This document shows positions 13,410 to 27,252 of a stretch of 64,000 nucleotides of DNA, piece after piece. Under the pieces are notes generated by a model. The model saw only the letters and a list, made by a program, of their open reading frames with translations. It did not search any database and was not told where the DNA came from. Made by a program: the position numbers and the translations under genes. The stretch is from positions 2,125,388-2,189,387 of the forward strand of contig JAJLRJ010000002.1 of the NCBI GenBank assembly GCA_024195265.1. Reading direction: 5' to 3'. Within the stretch, counting starts at the first letter, position 1. Each line of letters starts with the position of its first letter. The DNA comes from Dendrophyllia cribrosa (Eukaryota > Cnidaria > Anthozoa > Scleractinia > Dendrophylliidae).

Positions 13410-13895
13410 GTAAGTAGTTTAGGTCCTGTCAACACACTAACATTGTTATTTATGCTTAAACTGGTTTTAAAACCATATTTTGAAAATGTTTTCGGCCGTC
13501 CACTCTTATGCGCCGTTTCATTATCCGACAGATTTCGTGTTTACAAGTAAGCGCCTCATTGTTTACGGGTATCGTTTTCAAGTTTCATATGCTCCTGCAC
13601 AACTTTAACAAAAATTAATTTGCGTCGAACAGGAACGCTCTATTGCTTTCCGAAGAATTTTCCGCGCTGTTTTCTCGAAGTGAACTTTTGACCTTGATGG
13701 GGCACTTTAAAGAGCTACAACTCAAAGGGAATTTGTGATATGGCAAATCGCAGACATGTTTCTGGGCGTGCCTAAATGTTCTGTAATAGCCAACAATTTA
13801 AAATTTGAGGATGAGAATAATCGTTGTGAACGCATTGTTCGTTTGAATTGTAATTATTGTAACAACATTGTATTTCTGTATTTGTATTCTTGCAG

Positions 13896-14183
13896 ATGCA
13901 CCTGAGTTCACCAAGCAACCGACAAATATGGTGAAAACAGAAGAAGAAAATGTTGTCTTTAACTGTACAGTAGATGGAAATCCCCAACCCAGCGTTGAAT
14001 GGACAAAAGATAATGTGGTTCTAAACATAACAGCAGATCCAAAGCTAAGCACAACTTCATCAGGAAACACTCACAGTTTGACAATTCAGAATGTTCACCG
14101 ATCAGATGAAGGACAATACAGATGTGTGGCTAACAACAATGTTAATTCCACCACTTCAGAGGCAGGGACCCTAACAGTACACT
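13896..14183 (+). CDS. Ig exon 19
   Basis: Phe22/Asn82/Thr87 with Thr15 in place of Ile. Confidence 0.88.
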
Positions 14184-14669
14184 GTAAGTAGTTTAGGCCC
14201 TGTCAACACACTAACATTGTTATTTATGCTTAAACGGGTTTTAAAACCATATTTTGAAAATGTTTTCGGCCGTCCACTCTTATGCGCCGTTTCATTATCC
14301 GACAGATTTCGTGTTTACAAGTAAGCGCCTCATTGTTTACGGGTATCGTTTTCAAGTTTCATATGCTCCTGCACAACTTTAACAAAAAATAATTTGCGTC
14401 GAACATGAACGCTCTATTGCTTTCCGTAGAATTTTCCGCGCAGTTTTCTCGAAGTGAATTTTTGACCTTGATGGGGCACTTTAAAGAGCTACAACTCAAA
14501 GGGAATTTGTGATATGGCAAATCGCAGACATGTTTCTGGGCGTGCCTAAATGTTCTGTAATAGCCAACAATTTAAAATTTGAGGATGAGAATAATCGTTG
14601 TGAACGCATTGTTCGTTTGAATTGTAATTATTGTAACAACATTGTATTTCTGTATTTGTATTCTTGCAG

Positions 14670-14957
14670 ATGCACCTCAGTTCAACAAGCAACCAACAAA
14701 TATGGTGAAAATAGAAGAAGAAAATGTTGTCTTGAACTGTACAGTAGATGGAAATCCTCAACCCAGCGTTGAATGGACAAAAGATAATGTGGTTCTAAAC
14801 ATAACAGCAGATCCAAAGCTAAGCACAACTTCATCAGGAAACACTCACAGTTTGACAATTCAGATTGTTCACCGATCAGATGAAGGACAATACAGATGTG
14901 TGGCTAACAACAGTGTTAATTCCACCTATTCAGAGGCAGGGACCCTAACAGTACACT
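14670..14957 (+). CDS. Ig exon 20
   Basis: Distinct subtype: Gln4, Asn6 and Ile66. These changes are shared only with the next exon. Confidence 0.88.
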
Positions 14958-15442
14958 GTAAGTAGTTTATGCCCTATCAATACACTAACATTGTTATTTA
15001 TGCTTAAACGGGTTTAAAACCATATTTTGAAAATGTTTTCGGCCGTCCACTCTTATGCGCCGTTTCATTATCCGACAGATTTCGTGTTTACAAGTAAGCG
15101 CCTCATTGTTTACGGGTATCGTTTTCAAGTTTCATATGCTCCTGCACAACTTTAACAAAAAATAATTTGCGTCGAACATGAACGCTCTATTGCTTTCCGT
15201 AGAATTTTCCGCGCAGTTTTCTCGAAGTGAATTTTTGACCTTGATGGGGCACTTTAAAGAGCTACAACTCAAAGGGAATTTGTGATATGGCAAATCGCAG
15301 ACATGTTTCTGGGCGTGCCTAAATGTTCTGTAATAGCCAACAATTTAAAATTTGAGGATGAGAATAATCGTTGTGAACGCATTGTTCGTTTGAATTGTAA
15401 TTATTGTAACAACATTGTATTTCTGTATTTGTATTCTTGCAG

Positions 15443-15730
15443 ATGCACCTCAGTTCAACAAGCAACCAACAAATATGGTGAAAATAGAAGAAGAAAATGT
15501 TGTCTTGAACTGTACAGTAGATGGAAATCCTCAACCCAGCGTTGAATGGACAAAAGATAATGTGGTTCTAAACATAACAGCAGATCCAAAGCTAAGCACA
15601 ACTTCATCAGGAAACACTCACAGTTTGACAATTCAGATTGTTCACCGATCAGATGAAGGACAATACAGATGTGTGGCTAACAACAGTGTTAATTCCACCT
15701 ATTCAGAGGCAGGGACCCTAACAGTACACT
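15443..15730 (+). CDS. Ig exon 21
   Basis: Protein-identical to exon 20 (Gln4, Asn6, Ile66). The intron in front of it also shares private changes with the intron before exon 20 (tccgtagaa, gcgcag), so this is a recent single-unit duplication. Confidence 0.88.
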
Positions 15731-16215
15731 GTAAGTAGTTTATTGCCTATCAATACACTAACATTGTTATTTATGCTTAAACGGGTTTAAAACCATATTT
15801 TGAAAATGTTTTCGGCCGTCCACTCTTATGCGCCGTTTCATTATCCGACAGATTTCGTGTTTACAAGTAAGCGCCTCATTGTTTACGGGTATCGTTTTCA
15901 AGTTTCATATGCTCCTGCACAACTTTAACAAAAAATAATTTGCGTCGAACATGAACGCTCCATTGCTTTCCGAAGAATTTTCCGCTATGTTTTCTCGAAG
16001 TGAATTTTTGACCTTGATGGGGCACTTTAAAGAGCTACAACTCAAAGGGAATTTGTGATATGGCAAGTCGCAGACATGTTGCTGGGCGTGCCTAAATGTT
16101 CTGTAATAGCCAACAATTTAAAATTTGAGGATAAGAATAATCGTTGTGAACGCATTGTTCGTTTGAATTGTAATTATTGTAACATCATTGTATTTCTGTA
16201 TTTGTATTCTTGCAG

Positions 16216-16503
16216 ATGCACCTGAGTTCACCAAGCAACCGATAAATATGGTGAAAATAGAAGAAGAAAATGTTGTCTTGAACTGTACAGTAGATGGAAA
16301 TCCTCAACCCAGCGTTGAATGGACAAAAGATAATGTGGTTCTAAACATAACAGCAGATCCAAAGCTAAGCACAACTTCATCAGGAAACACTCACAGTTTG
16401 ACAATTCAGAATGTTCACCGATCAGATGAAGGACAATACAGATGTGTGGCTAACAACAGTGTTAATTCCACCTATTCAGAGGCAGGGACCCTAACAGTAC
16501 ACT
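16216..16503 (+). CDS. Ig exon 22
   Basis: Leu22/Ser82/Tyr87 with Ile10 in place of Thr. Its following intron is 38-bp-deleted and lacks one further base (aaacggttt). Confidence 0.88.
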
Positions 16504-16949
16504 GTAAGTAGTTTAGGCCCTATCAATACACTAACATTGTTATTTATGCTTAAACGGTTTAAAACCATATTTTGAAAATGTTTTCGGCCGTCCACACCTA
16601 TGCGCCGTTTCATTATCCGATAGATTTCGTGTTTACAAGTAAGCGTCCTCATTGTTCACGGGAATCATTTTCAAGTTTCATATGCTCGTGCACAACTTTA
16701 GCAAAAAATAATTTGCATCGAACAAAACGCTCCATTGCTTTCCGAAGAATTTTCCGCGCTGTTTTCTCGAAGTGAATTTTTGGCCTTTGTGATATGGGAA
16801 ATCGCAGACATGTTTCTGGGCGTGGCTAAATGTTCTGTTATAGCCAACAATTTAAAATTTGAGGATGAAAATAATCGTTGTGAACGCATTGTTCGTTTGA
16901 ATTGTAATTATTGTAACATCATTGTATTTCTGTATTTGTATCCTTGCAG

Positions 16950-17237
16950 ATGCACCTGAGTTCACCAAGCAACCAACAAATATGGTGAAAATAGAAGAAG
17001 AAAATGTTGTCTTTAACTGTACAGTAGATGGAAATCCCCAACCCAGCGTTGAATGGACAAAAGATAATGTGGTTCTAAACATAACAGCAGATCCAAAGCT
17101 GAGCACAACTTCATCAGGAAACACTCACAGTTTGACAATTCAGAATGTTTACCGATCAGATGAAGGACAATACAGATGTGTGGCTAACAACAATGCTAAT
17201 TCCACCACTTCAGAGGCAGGGACCCTAACAGTACACT
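16950..17237 (+). CDS. Ig exon 23
   Basis: Phe22/Asn82 with Tyr68 and Ala83. Tyr68 recurs only in exons 41-43. Confidence 0.88.
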
Positions 17238-17723
17238 GTAAGTAGTTTAGGCCCTGTCAACACACTAACATTGTTATTTATGCTTAAACGGGTTTTAAAA
17301 CCATATTTTGAAAATGTTTTCGGCCGTCCACTCTTATGCGCCGTTTCATTATCCGACAGATTTCGTGTTTACAAGTAAGCGCCTCATTGTTTACGGGTAT
17401 CGTTTTCAAGTTTCATATGCTCCTGCACAACTTTAACAAAAAATAATTTGCGTCGAACATGAACGCTCTATTGCTTTCCGAAGAATTTTCCGCGCTGTTT
17501 TCTCGAAGTGAATTTTTGACCTTGATGGGGTACTTTAAAGAGCTACAACTCAAAGGGAATTTGTGATATGGCAAATCGCAGACATGTTTCTGGGCGTGCC
17601 TAAATGTTCTGTAATAGCCAACAATTTAAAATTTGAGGATGAGAATAATCGTTGTGAACGCATTGTTCCTTTGAATTGTAATTATTGTAACATCATTGTA
17701 TTTTTTTTTTTGTATTCTTGCAG

Positions 17724-18011
17724 ATGCACCTGAGTTCACCAAGCAACCGACAAATATGGTGAAAATAGAAGAAGAAAATGTTGTCTTGAACTGTACAGTA
17801 GATGGAAATCCTCAACCCAGCGTTGAATGGACAAAAGATAATGTGGTTCTAAACATAACAGCAGATCCAAAGCTAAGCACAACTTCATCAGGAAACACTC
17901 ACAGTTTGACAATTCAGAATGTTCACCGATCAGATGAAGGACAATACAGATGTGTGGCTAACAACAGTGTTAATTCCACCTATTCAGAGGCAGGGACCCT
18001 AACAGTACACT
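17724..18011 (+). CDS. Ig exon 24
   Basis: Leu22/Ser82/Tyr87. The tract before the acceptor has become an 11-T run (17701-17711), which strengthens the polypyrimidine tract. Confidence 0.88.
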
Positions 18012-18496
18012 GTAAGTAGTTTAGGCCCTATCAATACACTAACATTGTTATTTATGCTTAAACGGGTTTAAAACCATATTTTGAAAATGTTTTCGGCCTG
18101 TCCACACCTATGCGCCGTTTCATTATCCGATAGATTTCGTGTTTACAAGTAAGCGTCCTCATTGTTCACGGGTATCGTTTTCAAGTTCATATGCTCGTGC
18201 ACAACTTTAGCAAAAAATAATTTGCATCGAACAAAACGCTCCATTGCTTTCCGAAGAATTTTCCGCGCTGTTTTCTCGAAGTGAATTTTTGGCCTTGATG
18301 GGGCACTTTAAAGAGCTACAACTCAAAGGGAATTTGTGATATGGGAAATCGCAGACATGTTTCTGGGCGTGGCTAAATGTTCTGTTATAACCAACAATTT
18401 AAAATTTGAGGATGAAAATAATCGTTGTGAACGCATTGTTCGTTTGAATTGTAATTATTGTAACATCATTGTATTTCTGTATTTGTATCCTTGCAG

Positions 18497-18784
18497 ATGC
18501 ACCTGAGTTCACCAAGCAACCAACAAATATGGTGAAAATAGAAGAAGAAAATGTTGTCTTTAACTGTACAGTAGATGGAAATCCCCAACCCAGCGTTGAA
18601 TGGACAAAAGATAATGTGGTTCTAAACATAACAGCAGATCCAAAGCTAAGCACAACTTCATCAGGAAACACTCACAGTTTGACAATTCAGAATGTTCACC
18701 GATCAGATGAAGGACAATACAGATGTGTAGCTAACAACAATGTTAATTCCACCACTTCTGAGGCAGGGACCCTAACAGTACACT
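18497..18784 (+). CDS. Ig exon 25
   Basis: Phe22/Asn82/Thr87. The preceding intron is full length, unlike those before most other Phe22 copies in the centre. Confidence 0.88.
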
Positions 18785-19271
18785 GTAAGTAGTTTAGGCC
18801 CTGTCAACACACTAACATTGTTATTTATGCTTAAACGGGTTTTAAAACCATATTTTGAAAATGTTTTCGGCCGTCCACTCTTATGCGCCGTTTCATTATC
18901 CGACAGATTTCGTGTTTACAAGTAAGCGCCTCATTGTTTACGGGTATCGTTTTCAAATTTTCATATGCTCCTGCACAACTTTAACAAAAAATAATTTGCG
19001 TCGAACATGAACGCTCTATTGCTTTCCGAAGAATTTTCCGCGCTGTTTTCTCGAAGTGAATTTTTGACCTTGATGGGGCACTTTAAAGAGCTACAACTCA
19101 AAGGGAATTTGTGATATGGCAAATCGCAGACATGTTTCTGGGCGTGCCTAAATGTTCTGTAATAGCCAACAATTTAAAATTTGAGGATGAGAATAATCGT
19201 TGTGAACGCATTGTTCGTTTGAATTGTAATTATTGTAACAACATTGTATTTCTGTATTTGTATTCTTGCAG

Positions 19272-19559
19272 ATGCACCTGAGTTCACCAAGCAACCGACA
19301 AATATGGTGAAAATAGAAGAAGAAAATGTTGTCTTGAACTGTACAGTAGATGGAAATCCTCAACCCAGCGTTGAATGGACAAAAGATAATGTGGTTCTAA
19401 ACATAACAGCAGATCCAAAGCTAAGCACAACTTCATCAGGAAACACTCACAGTTTGACAATTCAGAATGTCCACCGATCAGATGAAGGAAAATACAGATG
19501 TGTGGCTAACAACAGTGTTAATTCCACCTATTCAGAGGCAGGGACCCTAACAGTACACT
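19272..19559 (+). CDS. Ig exon 26
   Basis: Leu22/Ser82/Tyr87 with Lys74 in the F strand (EGKYRC). First of a run of three such copies. Confidence 0.88.
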
Positions 19560-20044
19560 GTAAGTAGTTTAGGCCCTATCAATACACTAACATTGTTATT
19601 TATGCTTAAACGGGTTTAAAACCATATTTTGAAAATGTTTTCGGCCGTCCACTCTTATGCGCCGTTTCATTATCCGACAGATTTCGTGTTTACAAGTAAG
19701 CGCCTCATTGTTTACGGGTATCGTTTTCAAGTTTCATATGCTCCTGCACAACTTTAACAAAAAATAATTTGCGTCGAACATGAACGCTCCATTGCTTTCC
19801 GAAGAATTTTCCGCGCTGTTTTCTCGAAGTGAATTTTTGACCTTGATGGGGCACTTTAAAGAGCTACAACTCAAAGGGAATTTATGATATGGCAAATCGC
19901 AGACATGTTTCTGGGCGTGCCTAAATGTTCTGTAATAGCCAACAATTTAAAATTTGAGGATGAGAATAATCGTTGTGAACGCATTGTTCGTTTGAATTGT
20001 AATTATTGTAACAACATTGTATTTCTGTATTTGTATTCTTGCAG

Positions 20045-20332
20045 ATGCACCTGAGTTCACCAAGCAACCGACAAATATGGTGAAAATAGAAGAAGAAAAT
20101 GTTGTCTTGAACTGTACAATAGATGGAAATCCTCAACCCAGCGTTGAATGGACAAAAGATAATGTGGTTCTAAACATAACAGCAGATCCAAAGCTAAGCA
20201 CAACTTCATCAGGAAACACTCACAGTTTGACAATTCAGAATGTTCACCGATCAGATGAAGGAAAATACAGATGTGTGGCTAACAACAGTGTTAATTCCAC
20301 CTATTCAGAGGCAGGGACCCTAACAGTACACT
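20045..20332 (+). CDS. Ig exon 27
   Basis: Lys74 subtype with Ile26 after the B-strand Cys. Confidence 0.88.
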
Positions 20333-20817
20333 GTAAGTAGTTTAGGCCCTATCAATACACTAACATTGTTATTTATGCTTAAACGGGTTTAAAACCATAT
20401 TTTGAAAATGTTTTCGGCCGTCCACTCTTATGCGCCGTTTCATTATCCGACAGATTTCGTGTTTACAAGTAAGCGCCTCATTGTTTACGGGTATCGTTTT
20501 CAAGTTTCATATGCTCCTGCACAACTTTAACAAAAAATAATTTGCGTCGAACATGAACGCTCCATTGCTTTCCGAAGAATTTTCCGCGCTGTTTTCTCGA
20601 AGTGAATTTTTGACCTTGATGGGGCACTTTAAAGAGCTACAACTCAAAGGGAATTTATGATATGGCAAATCGCAGACATGTTTCTGGGCGTGCCTAAATG
20701 TTCTGTAATAGCCAACAATTTAAAATTTGAGGATGAGAATAATCGTTGTGAACGCATTGTTCGTTTGAATTGTAATTATTGTAACAACATTGTATTTCTG
20801 TATTTGTATTCTTGCAG

Positions 20818-21105
20818 ATGCACCTGAGTTCACCAAGCAACCGACAAATATGGTGAAAATAGAAGAAGAAAATGTTGTCTTGAACTGTACAGTAGATGGA
20901 AATCCTCAACCCAGCGTTGAATGGACAAAAGATAATGTGGTTCTAAACATAACAGCAGATCCAAAGCTAAGCACAACTTCATCAGGAAACACTCACAGTT
21001 TGACAATTCAGAATGTTCACCGATCAGATGAAGGAAAATACAGATGTGTGGCTAACAACAGTGTTAATTCCACCTATTCAGAGGCAGGGACCCTAACAGT
21101 ACACT
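20818..21105 (+). CDS. Ig exon 28
   Basis: Lys74 subtype, protein-identical to exon 26. Confidence 0.88.
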
Positions 21106-21590
21106 GTAAGTAGTTTAGGCCCTATCAATACACTAACATTGTTATTTATGCTTAAACGGGTTTAAAACCATATTTTGAAAATGTTTTCGGCCGTCCACTC
21201 TTATGCGCCGTTTCATTATCCGACAGATTTCGTGTTTACAAGTAAGCGCCTCATTGTTTACGGGTATCGTTTTCAAGTTTCATATGCTCCTGCACAACTT
21301 TAACAAAAAATAATTTGCGTCGAACATGAACGCTCCATTGCTTTCCGAAGAATTTTCCGCGCTGTTTTCTCGAAGTGAATTTTTGACCTTGATGGGGCAC
21401 TTTAAAGAGCTACAACTCAAAGGGAATTTATGATATGGCAAATCGCAGACATGTTTCTGGGCGTGCCTAAATGTTCTGTAATAGCCAACAATTTAAAATT
21501 TGAGGATGAGAATAATCGTTGTGAACGCATTGTTCGTTTGAATTGTAATTATTGTAACAACATTGTATTTCTGTATTTGTATTCTTGCAG

Positions 21591-21878
21591 ATGCACCTGA
21601 GTTCACCAAGCAACCGACAAATATGGTGAAAATAGAAGAAGAAAATGTTGTCTTGAACTGTACAGTAGATGGAAATCCTCAACCCAGCGTTGAATGGACA
21701 AAAGATAATGTGGTTCTAAACATAACAGCAGATCCAAAGCTAAGCACAACTTCATCAGGAAACACTCACAGTTTGACAATTCAGAATGTTCACCGATCAG
21801 ATGAAGGACAATACAGATGTGTGGCTAACAACAGTGTTAATTCCACCTATTCAGAGGCAGGGACCCTAACAGTACACT
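21591..21878 (+). CDS. Ig exon 29
   Basis: Gln74, but its preceding intron (aatttatgat) belongs to the Lys74 block, so the breakpoint between subtypes lies inside this exon. Confidence 0.88.
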
Positions 21879-22363
21879 GTAAGTAGTTTAGGCCCTATCA
21901 ATACACTAACATTGTTATTTATGCTTAAACGGGTTTAAAACCATATTTTGAAAATGTTTTCGGCCGTCCACTCTTATGCGCCGTTTCATTATCCGACAGA
22001 TTTCGTGTTTACAAGTAAGCGCCTCATTGTTTACGGGTATCGTTTTCAAGTTTCATATGCTCCTGCACAACTTTAACAAAAAATAATTTGCGTCGAACAT
22101 GAACGCTCCATTGCTTTCCGAAGAATTTTCCGCGCTGTTTTCTCGAAGTGAATTTTTGACCTTGATGGGGCACTTTAAAGAGCTACAACTCAAAGGGAAT
22201 TTATGATATGGCAAATCGCAGACATGTTTCTGGGCGTGCCTAAATGTTCTGTAATAGCCAACAATTTAAAATTTGAGGATGAGAATAATCGTTGTGAACG
22301 CATTGTTCGTTTGAATTGTAATTATTGTAACAACATTGTATTTCTGTATTTGTATTCTTGCAG

Positions 22364-22651
22364 ATGCACCTGAGTTCACCAAGCAACCGACAAATATGGT
22401 GAAAATAGAAGAAGAAAATGTTGTCTTGAACTGTACAATAGATGGAAATCCTCAACCCAGCGTTGAATGGACAAAAGATAATGTGGTTCTAAACATAACA
22501 GCAGATCCAAAGCTAAGCACAACTTCATCAGGAAACACTCACAGTTTGACAATTCAGAATGTTCACCGATCAGATGAAGGACAATACAGATGTGTGGCTA
22601 ACAACAATGTTAATTCCATCACTTCAGAGGCAGGGACCCTAACAGTACACT
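22364..22651 (+). CDS. Ig exon 30
   Basis: Ile26, Leu22, then the Asn82 tail with Ile86 in place of Thr. Ile86 destroys the Asn84 sequon, so only two of four sequons remain. Confidence 0.88.
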
Positions 22652-23137
22652 GTAAGTAGTTTAGGCCCTGTCAACACACTAACATTGTTATTTATGCTTA
22701 AACGGGTTTTAAAACCATATTTTGAAAATGTTTTCGGCCGTCCACTCTTATGCGCCGTTTCATTATCCGACAGATTTCGTGTTTACAAGTAAGCGCCTCA
22801 TTGTTTACGGGTATCGTTTTCAAATTTCATATGCTCCTGCACAACTTTAACAAAAAATAATTTGCGTCGAACATGAACGCTCTATTGCTTTCCGAAGAAT
22901 TTTCCGCGCTGTTTTCTCGAAGTGAATTTTTGACCTTGATGGGGCACTTTAAAGAGCTACAACTCAAAGGGAATTTCTGATATGGCAAATCGCAGACATG
23001 TTTCTGGGCGTGCCTAAATGTTTTGTAATAGCCAACAATTTAAAATTTGAGGATGAGAATAATCGTTGTGAACGCATTGTTCGTTTGAATTGTAATTATT
23101 GTAACAACATTGTATTTCTGTATTTGTATTCTTGCAG

Positions 23138-23425
23138 ATGCACCTGAGTTCACCAAGCAACCAACAAATATGGTGAAAATAGAAGAAGAAAATGTTGTCT
23201 TGAACTGTACAGTAGATGGAAATCCTCAACCCAGCGTTGAATGGACAAAAGATAATGTGGTTCTAAACATAACAGCAGATCCAAAGCTAAGCACAACTTC
23301 ATCAGGAAACACTCACAGTTTGACAATTCAGAATGTTCACCGATCAGATGAAGGACAATACAGATGTGTGGCTAACAACAGTGTTAATTCCACCTATTCA
23401 GAGGCAGGGACCCTAACAGTACACT
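23138..23425 (+). CDS. Ig exon 31
   Basis: Leu22/Ser82/Tyr87, standard form. Confidence 0.88.
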
Positions 23426-23911
23426 GTAAGTAGTTTAGGCCCTATCAATACACTAACATTGTTATTTATGCTTAAACGGGTTTTAAAACCATATTTTGAA
23501 AATGTTTTCGGCCGTCCACTCTTATGCGCCGTTTCATTATCCGACAGATTTCGTGTTTACAAGTAAGCGCCTCATTGTTTACGGGTATCGTTTTCAAGTT
23601 TCATATGCTCCTGCACAACTTTAACAAAAAATAATTTGCGTCGAACATGAACGCTCCATTGCTTTCCGAAGAATTTTCCGCGCTGTTTTCTCGAAGTGAA
23701 TTTTTGACCTTGATGGGGCACTTTAAAGAGCTACAACTCAAAGGGAATTTGTGATATGGCAAATCGCAGACATTTTGCTGGGCGTGCCTAAATGTTCTGT
23801 AATAGCCAACAATTTAAAATTTGAGGATGAGAATAATCGTTGTGAACGCATTGTTCGTTTGAATTGTAATTATTGTAACAACATTGTATTTCTGTATTTG
23901 TATTCTTGCAG

Positions 23912-24199
23912 ATGCACCTGAGTTCACCAAGCAACCGACAAATATGGTGAAAATAGAAGAAGACAATGTTGTCTTGAACTGTACAGTAGATGGAAATCCT
24001 CAACCCAGCGTTGAATGGACAAAAGATAATGTGGTTCTAAACATAACAGCAGATCCAAAGCTAAGCACAACTTCATCAGGAAACACTCACAGTTTGACAA
24101 TTCAGAATGTTCACCGATCAGATGAAGGACAATACAGATGTGTGGCTAACAACAGTGCTAATTCCACCTATTCAGAGGCAGGGACCCTAACAGTACACT
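23912..24199 (+). CDS. Ig exon 32
   Basis: Leu22 with Asp18 and Ala83. Ala83 with Tyr87 recurs in exons 35 and 40. Confidence 0.88.
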
Positions 24200-24683
24200 G
24201 TAAGTAGTTTAGGCCCTATCAATACACTAACATTGTTATTTATGCTTAAACGGGTTTAAAACCATATTTTGAAAATGTTTTCGGCCGTCCCACCTATGCG
24301 CCGTTTCATTATCCGACAGATTTCGTGTTTACAAGTAAGCGTCCTCATTGTTTACGGGAATCGTTTTCAAGTTTCATATGCTCGTGCACAACTTTAACAA
24401 AAAATAATTTGCGTCGAACATGAACGCTCCATTGCTTTCCGAAGAATTTTCCGCGCTGTTTTCTCGAAGTGAATTTTTGACCTTGATGGGGCACTTTAAA
24501 GAGCTACAACTCAAAGGGAATTATGATATGGCAAATCGCAGACATGTTTCTGGGCGTGCCTAAATGTTCTGTAATAGCCAACAATTTAAAATTTGAGGAT
24601 GAGAATAATCGTTGTGAACGCATTGTTCGTTTGAATTGTAATTATTGTAACAACATTGTATTTCTGTATTTGTATTCTTGCAG

Positions 24684-24971
24684 ATGCACCTGAGTTCACC
24701 AAGCAACCGAACAAATATGGTGAAAATAGAAGAAGAAAATGTTGTCTTGAACTGTACAATAGATGGAAATCCTCAACCAGCGTTGAATGGACAAAAGATA
24801 ATGTGGTTCTAAACATAACAGCAGATCCAAAGCTAAGCACAACTTCATCAGGAAACACTCACAGTTTGACAATTCAGAATGTTCACCGATCAGATGAAGG
24901 ACAATACAGATGTGTGGCTAACAACAATGTTAATTCCACCACTTCAGAGGCAGGGACCCTAACAGTACACT
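24684..24971 (+). CDS. Ig exon 33, compensated double frameshift
   Basis: An extra A near 24710 shifts the frame and a missing C near 24778 restores it, so total length stays 288 bp. About 23 residues between them are read out of frame, removing the normal B-strand context around Cys24. Trp36 onward is normal (Asn82/Thr87). Given the cluster of one-base indels around it, a sequencing-consensus error is as likely as a real mutation. Confidence 0.65.
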
Positions 24972-25458
24972 GTAAGTAGTTTAGGCCCTGTCAACACACT
25001 AACATTGTTATTTATGCTTAAACGGGTTTTAAAACCATATTTTGAAAATGTTTTCGGCCGTCCACTCTTATGCGCCGTTTCATTATCCGACAGATTTCGT
25101 GTTTACAAGTAAGCGCCTCATTGTTTACGGGTATCGTTTTCAAATTTCATATGCTCCTGCACAACTTTAACAAAAAATAATTTGCGTCGAACATGAACGC
25201 TCTATTGCTTTCCGAAGAATTTTTCCGCGCTGTTTTCTCGAAGTGAATTTTTGACCTTGATGGGGCACTTTAAAGAGCTACAACTCAAAGGGAATTTGTG
25301 ATATGGCAAATCGCAGACATGTTTCTGGGCGTGCCTAAATGTTCTGTAATAGCCAACAATTTAAAATTTGAGGATGAGAATAATCGTTGTGAACGCATTG
25401 TTCGTTTGAATTGTAATTATTGTAACAACATTGTATTTCTGTATTTGTATTCTTGCAG

Positions 25459-25746
25459 ATGCACCTGAGTTCACCAAGCAACCGACAAATATGGTGAAAA
25501 TAGAAGAAGAAAATGTTGTCTTGAACTGTACAGTAGATGGAAATCCTCAACCCAGTGTTGAATGGACAAAAGATAATGTGGTTCTAAACATAACAGCAGA
25601 TCCAAAGCTAAGCACAACTTCATCAGGAAACACTCACAGTTTGACAATTCAGAATGTTCACCGATCAGATGAAGGAAAATACAGATGTGTGGCTAACAAC
25701 AGTGTTAATTCCACCTATTCAGAGGCAGGGACCCTAACAGTACACT
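25459..25746 (+). CDS. Ig exon 34
   Basis: Lys74 subtype as in exons 26-28, but five units away from that block. Core intact. Confidence 0.88.
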
Positions 25747-26231
25747 GTAAGTAGTTTAGGCCCTATCAATACACTAACATTGTTATTTATGCTTAAACGG
25801 GTTTAAAACCATATTTTGAAAATGTTTTCGGCCGTCCACTCTTATGCGCCGTTTCATTATCCGACAGATTTCGTGTTTACAAGTAAGCGCCTCATTGTTT
25901 ACGGGTATCGTTTTCAAGTTTCATATGCTCCTGCACAACTTTAACAAAAAATAATTTGCGTCGAACATGAACGCTCCATTGCTTTCCGAAGAATTTTCCG
26001 CGCTGTTTTCTCGAAGTGAATTTTTGACCTTGATGGGGCACTTTAAAGAGCTACAACTCAAAGGGAATTTATGATATGGCAAATCGCAGACATGTTTCTG
26101 GGCGTGCCTAAATGTTCTGTAATAGCCAACAATTTAAAATTTGAGGATGAGAATAATCGTTGTGAACGCATTGTTCGTTTGAATTGTAATTATTGTAACA
26201 ACATTGTATTTCTGTATTTGTATTCTTGCAG

Positions 26232-26520
26232 ATGCACCTGAGTTCACCAAGCAACCGACAAATATGGTGAAAATAGAAGAAGAAAATGTTGTCTTGAACT
26301 GTACAAGTAGATGGAAATCCTCAACCCAGCGTTGAATGGACAAAAGATAATGTGGTTCTAAACATAACAGCAGATCCAAAGCTAAGCACAACTTCATCAG
26401 GAAACACTCACAGTTTGACAATTCAGAATGTTCACCGATCAGATGAAGGACAATACAGATGTGTGGCTAACAACAGTGCTAATTCCACCTATTCAGAGGC
26501 AGGGACCCTAACAGTACACT
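26232..26520 (+). CDS. Ig exon 35, 1-bp insertion
   Basis: 289 bp: an extra A near 26306 (gtacaagtag) breaks the frame just after the B-strand Cys. The downstream half still matches the family (Ala83/Tyr87), so the exon is either a very recent null or an assembly error. Confidence 0.6.
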
Positions 26521-26966
26521 GTAAGTAGTTTAGGCCCTATCAATACACTAACATTGTTATTTATGCTTAAACGGGTTTAAAACCATATTTTGAAAATGTT
26601 TTCGGCCGTCCACACCTATGCGCCGTTTCATTATCCGATAGATTTCGTGTTTACAAGTAAGCGTTCTCATTGTTCACGGGAATCGTTTTCAAGTTTCATA
26701 TGCTCGTGCACAACTTTAGCAAAAAATAATTTGCATCGAACAAAACGCTCCATTGCTTTCCGAAGAATTTTCCGCGCAGTTTTCTCGAAGTGAATTTTTG
26801 GCCTTTGTGATATGGGAAATCGCAGACATGTTTCTGGGCGTGGCTAAATGTTCTGTTATAGCCAACAATTTAAATTTGAGGATGAAAATAATCGTTGTGA
26901 ACGCATTGTTCGTTTGAATTGTAATTATTGTAACATCATTGTATTTCTGTATTTGTATCCTTGCAG

Positions 26967-27252
26967 ATGCACCTGAGTTCACCAAGCAACCAACAAATAT
27001 GGTGAAAATAGAAGAAGAAAATGTTGTCTTTAACTGTACAGTAGATGGAAATCCCAACCCAGCGTTGAATGGACAAAAGATAATGTGGTTCTAAACATAA
27101 CAGCAGATCCAAAGCTAAGCACAACTTCATCAGGAAACACTCACAGTTTGACAATTCAGAATGTTCACCGATCAGATGAAGGACAATACAGATGTGTGGC
27201 TAACAACATGTTAATTCCACCACTTCAGAGGCAGGGACCCTAACAGTACACT
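26967..27252 (+). CDS. Ig exon 36, two 1-bp deletions
   Basis: 286 bp: a C is missing near 27054 (aatcccaaccc) and an A near 27208 (aacaacatg). The uncorrected frame fails before Trp36. Splice sites are intact, and it follows a 38-bp-deleted intron like other Phe22 copies. Confidence 0.6.
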
